Source: Sipunculus nudus (Eukaryota > Annelida > Sipuncula > Golfingiida > Sipunculidae). From it: 64,000 bases of DNA. A program made the position numbers and the translations under genes. The stretch covers positions 24,305,033-24,369,032 of the forward strand of contig CM049309.1 of NCBI GenBank assembly GCA_026874595.1. Direction: 5' to 3'. The stretch's first letter is position 1; each line of letters starts with the position of its first letter. The notes below the pieces were generated by a model. The model had not been told where the DNA came from. It saw nothing but the letters and a program-made list of their open reading frames with translations, and searched no databases. Below are positions 48,301 to 60,300 of this stretch, piece after piece.

Positions 48301-51300
48301 CGTGTAAGTACACAGGTGAACAGCGTGACCTAGTTTGGGGCTTCTTGTGACAGGCAGGCACTCCTGTACGGGTGCTGTAATTAGCTTTTTGTCACCTGTC
48401 TGTAGTTCAGATACCATGGCCCACAGGCTTTTACCGATTATCTGTCTGCTAGCTTACGCAAGCACCAAATTTTTTTTGTGGAGCAATTCTGTAACATAAT
48501 TGGATGTCAAATACATGGGGGCCAATGCCCTGGATAAAATCCCAATTGAATATGCAAAACTTGTGCCATTTGCACTCATACTTAATCGCCCGTGAATGAA
48601 GCTCATTATAGCTAGAAGCGGGGCATTTCCTGGTTGTTTGCAACCATGTAAATTGCAAACATTTTAATTTACTGCATTATCCAAATGAAAGAACAGTGTA
48701 AATGGTCAAACTTTGAAAAAAAATATTGTTCAGAAACCTAATTAGACAGTATTTTTGGACTGAAAGGGGGACTTGTGTACTTGACTTCCCGGGAAACGGA
48801 TAACTAGTTGTCGATCAGTAAAGACATTCAGACTGGCAGTTTGACTAAGTTCGTGCAAAATTTGGCCTCTCAGGCTCAGACCTGCACATAAGTCGACTCC
48901 CCTTTCTTCAAATAATTTTTTAAAACAAATTTCTTGATGTAGATGCATTTTTTACGGTAAAAGATGTAAACTCAGACCTTAGCCGAGCTAAAAGATGTAA
49001 ACTAATACCTAAGGTGAGCTAAAAGATGTAAACTCAGACCTGAAATTCACATATCAATTTTTTTATGATCTTCCTTCTGATAATAAAAATCTAAAAACAA
49101 ACTTACTTTCTTGCCAAGGACGATGGCCCATGGTAAGCCAAGGCGTGAGGTATACTGCAACCTCTTGCCAATAGATTGTGATATTCTGTCGTCCAAAACA
49201 ACTTCTCCTCTCAAGCTGGGTATGCTTGACAGTTTGTCATACACTTCCTCTGATAATCGGTAGGTTATATCTGCCTTGTAACCCTCCTGAAAACAGACCC
49301 ATTCATAGTCTGTTTATATGGTTGTGCATGGTGACTAAACAAAGGCCTATGAAATATCCATCATACAGTGCACATACACTTGTAGTTTAACATCCGTTCC
49401 TAAAGACCACACAAATTCGGGACAAAAAGCCACTGTGGTTCAAATTTAGTTAAACTTTTAAACACCAGATACATTCCCTTCCTGTAAATTTTTTGTTAAA
49501 CATACCTTAAAAGGTGGCTATTGACAATATTCTAGAAGTTCAAAAGCTTTTAAGTAATTACTGCCACCTTCAGCATAAAAGTGTCTGGTTAAACTGCATC
49601 ATACACACTGGCAGCAGAAATCACATTTTACCTTTATATTTATTTTGATCCAGTAGATCGACACCATCCTGCTTATAGCTGCCATGACATTAACAGTGAC
49701 AACACAAAGTAATAAGTTATAGTGGAAATGAAATGCCTGTACACTGTTCCTATGTTTTTATAGATTATGCAATAAATAAGTCTTTCTGCATATTGGGCTG
49801 TCATAACAAAATTTTATCCAAATATGGTCCGACACCTGGTACACATGGTAACGGGGTGTTCCCTACCTTTACCAGCCCAGGTTACACATCAACCCATATA
49901 TGTATCCGCCAAAACGCGTTCGTTTCCGGAGAAATCCTCTGAGACTACTGGACTGATTTTTTCCAAAAATTACACCAATAAACAAATAGAGATGGTGCAG
50001 TCTTACTTTTTGTGAGATTAAACAGTCAGTGTAGACTTACTTTTTGTGGTATTACACAGACAGTGTATGGACTAAGCAATGCTGGCCATCTGATCTGATC
50101 ATTACTCGACAGAACTTCAATACTGGCAGCAAGTAGACGTGTCACACCCAGTCCGTAACAACCCATATATAAGGGTCTGAAAGTGTTAAGTAACAACCCA
50201 TGTACATTAAGACAGCCCACGTATATATATATTGGTCTGAACGTCACAAAGCAGCAACCCATATTCAACTTAAAGGTACATAAACTATGCATATTACCTC
50301 ACTCTATTACTTCACCTTGGCTGAATACAAAGAAATTCCATAATACTGGCAAATACCAAAATATTTAAAAGAGAAAACACCTTATTTCATAGACATTCAA
50401 TATACCCAGTCACTTTAACAACCTAAATAAAGAAGTCTGGAAATCATTAAGTAACAACCCATGCACAATGTTGAAACCCATGTACAATATGACAATCTGT
50501 TATCTTGTGCCCCTATTAAAGAAATTAAAACAGAATTTGTTAAAGGCAAGAAGCAAGCTGACAACTCATATCTTATACTCAAATATGGAATGGTGTACAT
50601 CTGTAAGTGCCTCATTTCTTGAATACTGGTTACCTCATTTCTGTTTGACATTGTTTAGTCTTGTGTACTGTTCCCTAGTCTGGTGGACATGATTTTGTCT
50701 GGTCTACTGCACCCCCCCCCCCCCCCCCCCCCCATTTGTTTCTATTATCTGGCTGAAATGGTTCTTGTCCCGCACTGTTTGACAATCTTAGTCTTGTCTG
50801 GTAGTTCTTTTCCTGTCTTTATAATGTTTCTGCTTATTAACCATCCTCCATCTGTATGACGTGATTGCTGTCTTGAATACTGACCTCATCTGTCTGATAT
50901 GGTCTCCGTCTTGTTCACTGGTCTGCCATTTGTTTGACATGGTTTGTGTATTGTCTACTGGTCCCTAATCTTATTGGCATGGTTTGAGTTTTGCCCACCA
51001 TTCTCTCCAATCTGTCTGACATGGTTTGTCTAGTGCTGGTTCTGTATCTGTCTGACATGGTTTGTCTAGTGCTGGTTCTGCATCTGTCTGACATGGTTTG
51101 TCTAGTGCTGGTTCTGCATCTGTCTGACATGGTTTTGTCATGTGTGCTGGTTCTGCATCTGTCTGACATGGTTTGTCTAGTGTGCTGGTTCTGCATCAGT
51201 CTGACATGGTTTGTCTAGTGTACTGGTTCTACATCAGTCTGACATGGTTTGTCTAGTGTGCTGGCTCAGCATCTGTCTGATATGGTTTGTCTAGTGCTGG

Positions 51301-54300
51301 TTCTGCATCTGTCTGACATGGTTTTGTCAAGTGTGCTGGTTTTGCATCTGTCTGACATGGTTTGTCTAGTGTGCTGGTTTTGCATCTATCTGACATGGTT
51401 TGTCTAGTGTGCTGGTTCTGCATCAGTCTGACATGGTTTGTCTAGTGTACTGGTTCTGCATCAGTCTGACATGGTTTGTCTAGTGTGCTGGCTCAGCATC
51501 TGTCTGACATGGTTTGTCTAGCGTGCTGGCTCAGCATCTGTCTGACATGGTTTGTCTGGTGTGCTGGTTCTGTATCTGTCTGACATGATTTTGTCTAGTG
51601 TGCTGGTTCTGCATCTGTCTGACATGGTTTTGTCTATTGTGCTGGCTCAGCATCTGCCTGACATGGTTTGTCTAGTGTGCTGGTTCTGCATCTGTCTGAC
51701 ATGGTTTTGTCTTGTGTGCTGGCTCAGCATCTGTCTGACATGGTTTGTCTAGTGTGCTGGTTCTGCATCTGTCTGACATGGTTTGTCTAGTGTGCTGGTT
51801 CTGCATCTGTCTGACATGGTTTTGTCTTGTGTGCTGGCTCAGCATCTGTCTGACATGGTTTGTCTAGTGTGCTGGTTCTGCATCTGTCTGACATGATTTT
51901 GTCTAGTGTGCTGGTTCTGCATCTGTCTGATATGGTTTTGTCTAGTGTGCTGGCTAAGCATCTGTCTGACATGGTTTTTGTCAAGTGTGCTGGTTCTGCA
52001 TCTGTCTGACATGGTTTTGTCTAGTGTGCTGGCTCTGCATCTGTCTGACATGGTTTTTTCTAGTGTGCTGGTTCTGCATCTGTCTAACATAGTTTTGTCA
52101 AGTGTGATGGTTCTGCATCTGTCTGACATGGTTTTGTCTAGTGTGCTGGCTCAGCATCTGCCTGACATGGCTTGTCTAGTGTGTTGGTACTTCATCTGTC
52201 TGACATGGTTTTGTCCTGTGTATTGGTACTTCATCTGTCTGACAGGGTTTTGTCCTGTGTGTTGGTACTTCATCTGTCTGACAGGGTTTTGTCCTGTGTG
52301 TTGGTACTTCATCTGTCTGACAGGGTTTTGTCCTGTGTGTTGGTACTTCATCTGTCTGACAGGGTTTTGTCCTGTGTGTTGGTACTTCATCTGTCTGACA
52401 GGGTTTTGTCCTGTGTGTTGGTACTTCATCTGTCTGACATGGTTTTGTCCTGTGTGTTGGTACTTCATCTGTCTGACATGGTTTTGTCCTGTGTGCTGGT
52501 ACTTCATCTGTCTGACATGGTTTTGTCCTGTGTGTTGGTACTTCATCTGTCTGACATGGTTTTGTCCTGTGTGTTGGTACTTCATCTGTCTGACAGGGTT
52601 TTGTCCTGTGTGTTGGTACTTCATCTGTCTGACAGGGTTTTGTTCTGTGTGCTGGTACTTCATCTGTCTGACATGTTTTGTCCTGTGTGTTGGTACTTCA
52701 TCTGTGTAACACAGTGTTACTACGTGTGCTAGTTCTCACCTTCTCTTTGCATTGGGAGCGCTGTACAGGGCTTTCAGAGCTGATGAGTATCTATCTCCCA
52801 ATATAAATGTGTGCATGACCTGCCAAAACAGAACCTTAATGTTATATTCTAACACCACAATGCATGAATAGTTTTATATAAATGTTACTACTCTAGCCTA
52901 GAAGAACAGTTATATAATACATGAGCACAAGTTTTTGTCATCATATTGCATCTTGCAAATTGCACTAAAATGCAAAATTGGAGAGTAGAATATGTATGCT
53001 TGCTAGGGGGTGGGGGGGGGGGGGCTTACTCTATGCAAAATTGCAGGTAGACAGCTTAAATGGTTGCAAAACCAGCCATCCCCACTTATTGCCATAGCTT
53101 AGCTGAATAAAAAGAAAAATCAGGATTACTTACTTGGTGCAGTCTTTCTTATCTTACCAGATCATAAACTTACCAATGCTAAATGCTATTTAAGAAACAC
53201 CTCCTGCACCCTGTACTGAGAAATCAGGTCCTCAGAATTAATTTTCAAGCAAACTGAGCATGCAAGAATCTTAGATGTATTTTGAAATATCGTTGACAGG
53301 TCATGAAAATAATCTGATTCAGAGTTTCCATTTTGACAGGGATGGAAGACCTGCTTTTGTTAATTTAGTTCCAGACAGTGATAATGTTTGAATATATGCT
53401 TCTCACAAAGCGGTTATATACTACAGTCATCCTTTTATGGAACCGCTGCTTTCTATGGCAAGGTTTTCTGGACAGGAACACCAGGGTGCGCACAGAGCCC
53501 ATAATTTTAATCAGACCACTGATATTGCATTTTATGTCAAGCCCAAATTTTAAACATGCAACACCTACTCTCACTGGTTTGATTACACCAGCCAACAAGC
53601 TCTCATTGGTTTGATTACACCAGCCAACAAGCTCTCATTGGTTTGATTATACCAGGCAACAAGCTCTCATTGGTTTGATTACACCAGCCAACAAGCTCTC
53701 ATTGGTTTGATAACGCTAGCCAACAAGCTCTCATTGGTTTGATAACACTAGCCAACAAGCTCTCATTGGTTTGATAACATCAAGGCAACAAGCTCTCATT
53801 GGTTTGATTTCACCATGGCAACAAGCTCTTGTTGGTTTGATAACACCATGGCAACAAGCTCTTGTTGGTTTGATAACACCATGGCAACAAGTTCTTGTTG
53901 GTTTAATTAAACCATGGCAACAAGCTCTCATTGCTCTGATGCGATTCCCTAAGAGAATTGTGCTAAAGTAGCAGCGGTTACACCAAAGAATTTCTGGGAC
54001 AACTACAGTGTATAACTTCTGCATGAGGAGCATAGTTTGAATAAGGCACTGTATTCAGTTTCATGATTTGATGCAAAATTTTAGTCCTGCAGCACCAAAA
54101 ATGAAGGCGCAGCAGTTCACATGTGACAGATCATAATTCCGAATTTTAAAAAATTCTGCCCCGTGGTTATGGAAGAGTTCTCCGGAAACCTATGCGGCGA
54201 TGGCGTCCAACTGAAAACATAGTATCCGCAAAACTCTGTTTTGGCGGATACAATGATTGTAGCTTGCACCACCAGTCTTATATACAACGAAGAGATATAT

Positions 54301-57300
54301 TAATATGCCCAATGTCAGACTGATATGTCAAACCCCTCTAGTGAAATAAGCAGGGACATACACTGTGCAAAAATTATTGTAGGTGGCGCCACATGTACAT
54401 TATAAAGCTACCCGATATGTATTAACATGCCAAATTTTAGGCTGATGTATCAAATTCCTCTGTAGAAATAAGCAGGCGCATACACTGCAAAAGTCAATGT
54501 AGATGGCACCACCTGTCTTGTTAATGAGAATACCATCAAAGACGCATAGACAGGTCAAAATATTAGTCCAATATATCAAACCTCCCCAGAGTTTGATGCA
54601 CTGGGCTGACAAGGCTTAGGTGAGTAAGGCACTTGCCCCCGAGTTACCTGTGACAAATTGCTGCCTCAAGCTACTGCACTGAGTGAACTCTTGACCTGCA
54701 CCTGGCTACACTGAGTGAACTTATGACCTGTACCTGGCTGCACTGATTGAACTCTTGACCTGTTGCATAATCTGACACAGTTGGCAGTCTGCCAAAGCTA
54801 TAAATAGATTCAGGCTGAACTTTGGTGCCAAATATGATGCAGTGAGCAGTCTGCTAAAGCTATAAATAGAATGCAGCTACTGCACTGAGTGAACTCTTGA
54901 CTTCTACCTGGCTGCACTTCTTCCAATCCTTGCACTGTGCCAAAACTATTTATAGAGCTGACATCATCTTGACTAATGGCCAACATCAAGGCTCTGGCAA
55001 GCTGCCAATGGCCATCTGTACACAAAAAAGGTCCCTACTTGAAATAACTTTGAAATTTATTTTCCCAATATAAATGCTTTTCAACTGACTTTTTTATAAA
55101 AAGGAATCAGGAATATATGTAAAATTATTACGGATGCATACTGAATGCAAAATTAAAATACAGATATATCTCACTGATGGCAAATTCTTGAATTAAGTTG
55201 AGTAGGGATACCAATAATTTATAATCTACGTACAGTTGTTTATATAGCCACATAGAGCTGAATATCCATGATTGTAACATTGCCTGGTATGATGAATAAC
55301 TTAAATCATATATCTAAATTTTTTAAAGGCTTTTAAAAAAACTTTCTTGTCAATATTAACCAAAGATAACCTGAAATCTAAATGTTTAGTGGCATGATGT
55401 AATAGATGCTGATATACTGATGCCAGGCTAATGTAACAGCATCACACAGCTAACATATATGGTAAAATGACTCAATTCAATCTCAGTAATTCAGCCAGAA
55501 AATCATTCATGTGGAACCATTAATGACAATTATTATAAGAATTATTGTAGGGATTATTCTTGTAAAATATTTAACAAACTGGCTTCAGTGGCATCATTCA
55601 ATAAAACATTTATAACTCATATAGGAAGATACAGCAAACTGGCTAAGTTCAGCTTCCCGTAACTCAGCCAAAAAGCACTGAAACAAAACCATTTGAACAA
55701 ACTCAAATTATCATCATCTGAGGATAATTAATGTGTGAGGTTTAAGAATTTGGCCCAGTGGTTTTTGAGAAGAAGATCTTTGTATCCACTGAGCTAAAAT
55801 GGGCTGTTATGGCATATGACTAAATTCAGCTTCCCATAACTTAGCCAAAAGTCACTGAAAAGAGACCATTTGAACAAACTTCATAAAAGCACTACCCTAG
55901 GATCATTTCTGTGCGATATTAAACATTTTGGCCAAAATTTCACATGTGTATAGATTTAACATAGCTCTTTATCATAGGCAAAACTGGTGGCGCCACCTGC
56001 AACCATTTTTGCACAGCATCTGTCTGTTTGTCTGCCATGGGATAAAATCACTCATATCTCGGCAGTGGTTTGACATATCTGCCTAAAATTTTGCAGGTTT
56101 ATACATCCTGGACAGCTCTCTTGATTTTATTACAGGTGGTGCCGCCCACATTCTAGTTTACGCTGCAGACATCCAAGCTCATATCTAGGGAATTGTTTGA
56201 CTGATTGGGCCAAAGTTTTGCATGTGTATAGATCTCACATAGCTCCTATCATACGCAAAACTGGTGGCGCCACCTGCAACCATTTTTGCACAGCGTCCAT
56301 CTGTTTGTCTGCCAACATAGAACTTGGACAGCTTTCTGGATTTGGTGGTAGGTGGCGCAACCTACATACACATTTTGGCTGCAGAAATCCAGGCTAATAT
56401 GCAACACTCTATTTCCCCTTGCTACTCAATCCATGCCTCACTTCACCCGTTCATCTCTAGTTTGGGCAGATACACGTATTCGCTTGTCGACTACTTGTAT
56501 TCTAGTTTAAAACTTTGAATTGCTAAATGCTAATCAGAGGGACAGATAAAAAGAGATATACATGGACTCTTCCTGAAGGTAAGATGATTGGTTCATTTGA
56601 AAGAAAAACATCTTATTTCTTCTGATGTTTAAAGACTCAGATAACTCTTTTGTATCCAATTAAATAGTAAATTTGCAGCATTTTGGGTCTAATAATGCAC
56701 ATTTTGCTAATTAAATTAACCAAAAAAAGTTCTATGAAAAGAAAAATTCAGTTAGCACCTAACTATTATTTAATCATCTGTATCTATAATTTATGACTGT
56801 ACCTCAATGCCCTGAACTTCACTAAACATGTCTGAACAGTCGCCTTGGTCACAGTAGGAACCTGATGCATCATCTGTAGAACAGTATGAGAAACGTTATT
56901 ATGATGATAATCACAAAAATTATTGTTCAAGTTATTAGGCATAAATAACTAAATTATAAATGTGCATACATATACAGAAAGCAATCAACATGATCAACCT
57001 GAGACTGAAATTTTTAAAACAGAAATTGCTAATCAGTGGCCTGCTTGCCTGTTTACATACCAATGTCTGTTAAGCTAATGATGCTCTTTTCACCAAGAAA
57101 TTGTTTAACAAATCCTGATAAATTAAACCTCTGAAAATGTTACGTACAATCAAACCTTATTTTTTTAACATTAAATATAGTGTACTTCATAAGATGTCAT
57201 CAATGTATGTAATACTAAATGTGTGATATTTGTTAAGTTAATATTTACTCACCAACAATCTCTTTATTAAAACTCTTGCCACACCTACAACAAAAATCTT

Positions 57301-60300
57301 ATTAGGTGAGCATCTCATGAAGTAATATGTCACCATCGGTCACAGTGCACAGCTGACATGATCATTATGAGTTATTATTTATTATGATAATTTACAACAG
57401 AAAGGACAAAGGTCAAATGATCAGTAGTATAACACAAATGAATCCACAGTTCTTATTCTCAGTATTAACTAAGCTTTGAACCACATGAACTCAGTCATAA
57501 GGAAAAAGGATATATTATTGGCTTGTTGTTTCCAATCAGCAACTATAACAACAACTGAGCTGATGGAGGTAGAAGTGGCTTAGTATAAAAGTCAATGTCA
57601 CTTGAATCCATGATAGAAGTTAATAACTCTTTGACACTGATGGACTAATTACCTCCTGTATCACGAGTTTACCTGCTGCATGTGTAGAGTGTATCCTCCC
57701 CTATATCACAAGGTAAATGGTATTCATGGGACAAGCTGCCACCCATAGCACCAGTACTACCAGCAACTAAAATAAATGGGTTATATGACAGCCACAATGT
57801 TTAAACACATTACAGAATAAACTAATTATATGAGAAGAATGATCTTTTATAGTAATGCTGTGGGATATGTCTTTCTATAGCGCTGATGACTAATATTTAT
57901 TCCCTTTATTGAACGAGCAATCATTTTAAAATGCCATATTATTTCCAGACTGCTTTCTTCAACACCTATCATCACCTGATTTAAGCAATAAGAATAACTG
58001 TATGATAACATACCTGTCATGTAGTTGAGATTCAGTTTGTTTAGTATAGCCTGATATGCTGCTGTAACATCCCTATAGGCTGATTGTGCACCTTCAGCGT
58101 CCTGATCAAATGTATACAGATCTGAAAAGATAAACCATTAATCTAATACTTCTTGCAGTTACAACATATTGTATATTCCATTAATAATGGAATCAGCCAG
58201 GGCCTTCACCCTTACATCTCACATATCATCAACACTAAGTGGCCACAGACAACTGCACAACTATATTTGTGGATTTCCCAGATATAATGCTCCTCAGATT
58301 CCTTTATTTTTATATATTTTTTATATTTGATCTTTGGCAGGGATGTTCTAGAAATATTTAGCTTATGAGGATAGAATATGGTGAGTGTCCAGAACAATTA
58401 TTTGCTAACCCAGTTAAAACAATACGATCAAGTGTACTTGTTGAAATACCTGCCTTTCATGTCAAATTCTCTTCCTCTCAGCAGTCCATGCTTAGGTCGT
58501 CTTTCATCTCTAAATTTTCTTGTTATCTGAAAAGTCAGCTAAGACTATAAATGAATAGATCTTAAGTAAACAGAATTTAGTACTAAAGGTTATATAAAGT
58601 ATAATAAGTGGACAATGTCCCTTGACACATAGCAGAATTTGAAAAATCCCTAAATGTACATATAACAGTGACCTAATTTGGGTTCCTTTGTTTTATATCA
58701 GTATTTAAATTGTGAAAGTTTTATCTGGAACCAAAAAGAGGTGATCATCTTAGTGAGGTGGTCATGGTTAAGTGGTCCTAAGGGAAGATTTCACTGTAAA
58801 GGCTACCGGTAGTTTCTTTTTATGTTTGCTTATATCTGTATCTACAAAGAGGCACTGGATATCACATATTGAAAATAATTTAACAATGTCCATTTTTCTT
58901 TTTCAATTCAATTAAGAATTAAATTAATTTAAAATTCAGCCTTGAGAACCTTGCAAAATCACAAAATTTGGGTTTAACCAAAAAAACTTTTCTGGTTATG
59001 ATAGTCAACCATTGCCTGTTTTAGTAAGACACAATGGTAATAATCATGTTTTTGGCCTACCGTAAATCCTGTTTTTATCACCGCGGCCTTAAAAACAAAC
59101 TCAAAATCGAAAATCTCGACTTTTTTTCTGAACTCGGGATGCGGCCATAAATAGATGGTTTATTAGAAATGAACTGTGAGAAGAACTCTCTCCCGGACAT
59201 GGTGCTCCTTTGGGCGATAATAGGAGATCAAGCACACCACAGAGGAAATACTCTTAGTAGTCACAGATTTATTGTATAAAATTGTATAGTCTAAATGTTC
59301 ATATAAAATATAACAATTATATGCAATCAATTAAACAATAACAATAAACATTGAACAATAACAACACTTATTACGAGATTAAAATGAATGAGATTATTCA
59401 TGGTGAGGACTAGTGGTGACGTCTGTTGGGAAAAATCGGTATTACCGGTCATACCTTTGACGTAGCTGAATTGCCCTGGAATCTATGTTGTTCATAAAAA
59501 TAATTCAGAAAATCAAAATATGTAATTTAGAACACTATGAAATCTTTATAAAAGTTCAAATTTAGCAGGTACCTACTGACATTTTTTATAATGTCTGATA
59601 CATGTACCTCAATATTGAATAGCCCATCTTCTCGCCCCCATGTCATGTTTCTGGAAAACCTTCATCCTTGAATGCGTATAGCCCGGTCATTTACTTCTGT
59701 TTAATCTTTGTTTTTTTATACAATCACGAATATATTGTATGAATGGAAATAGTGTGAGAGGGGAAACCCGCTTGTAGATATAAATGGTAGAACATGTCAC
59801 TACAGCCGATGGAATTTGGTGAATATACAGATTTTACATGCGGTGCCGTATTCTTGTTTGCTACTGATTTTTCAATATATTTTGTATAGAAACATTCTGC
59901 TGATCCATTTAAAGTCACTGTATATTTTAATTCTAAAAGTAATATTTTTTTTGAATCTATGATGAAAATTCCATTTCTTTAATTACTCGGAAGATTCGAA
60001 TCATTTTCATACCGGTAACTTCGGTATTATCATCGTCACCTCGTTCGTTGACATCGCTCCATGTCACAATTTGCTGATGCGTTTAAAAACATCGCTGGTC
60101 AACTCAACTAAATATTAAAATAACTGAAGTTACCTTGTTGAGATACGCACGTATAGCAAACATGACGCGTGAAAACGAGTGATTTTGAAGTGAAATTAAA
60201 TGGCCGGTCGAGGTAAGCAAGTTTTTTTCCTCAAGAAAGTGTCCGTGTACGCGTGTGGGGAGCCATCTTGTCAAGGTAGCGTTCGTGGGACGAAATAGGT

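Noticed and set aside
51906-52732. Long open frames (267, 186 and 170 codons) on both strands
   Set aside because: They lie wholly in the 39-bp minisatellite. A unit length divisible by three keeps several frames open, and the products are simple repeats of 13 residues.
58448-58453. GT at 58448-58449 as the donor of the PARS2 motif 2 exon
   Set aside because: It would shift the next exon out of frame and break the conserved MKDLYTFD sequence; the GC donor four bases earlier keeps it.
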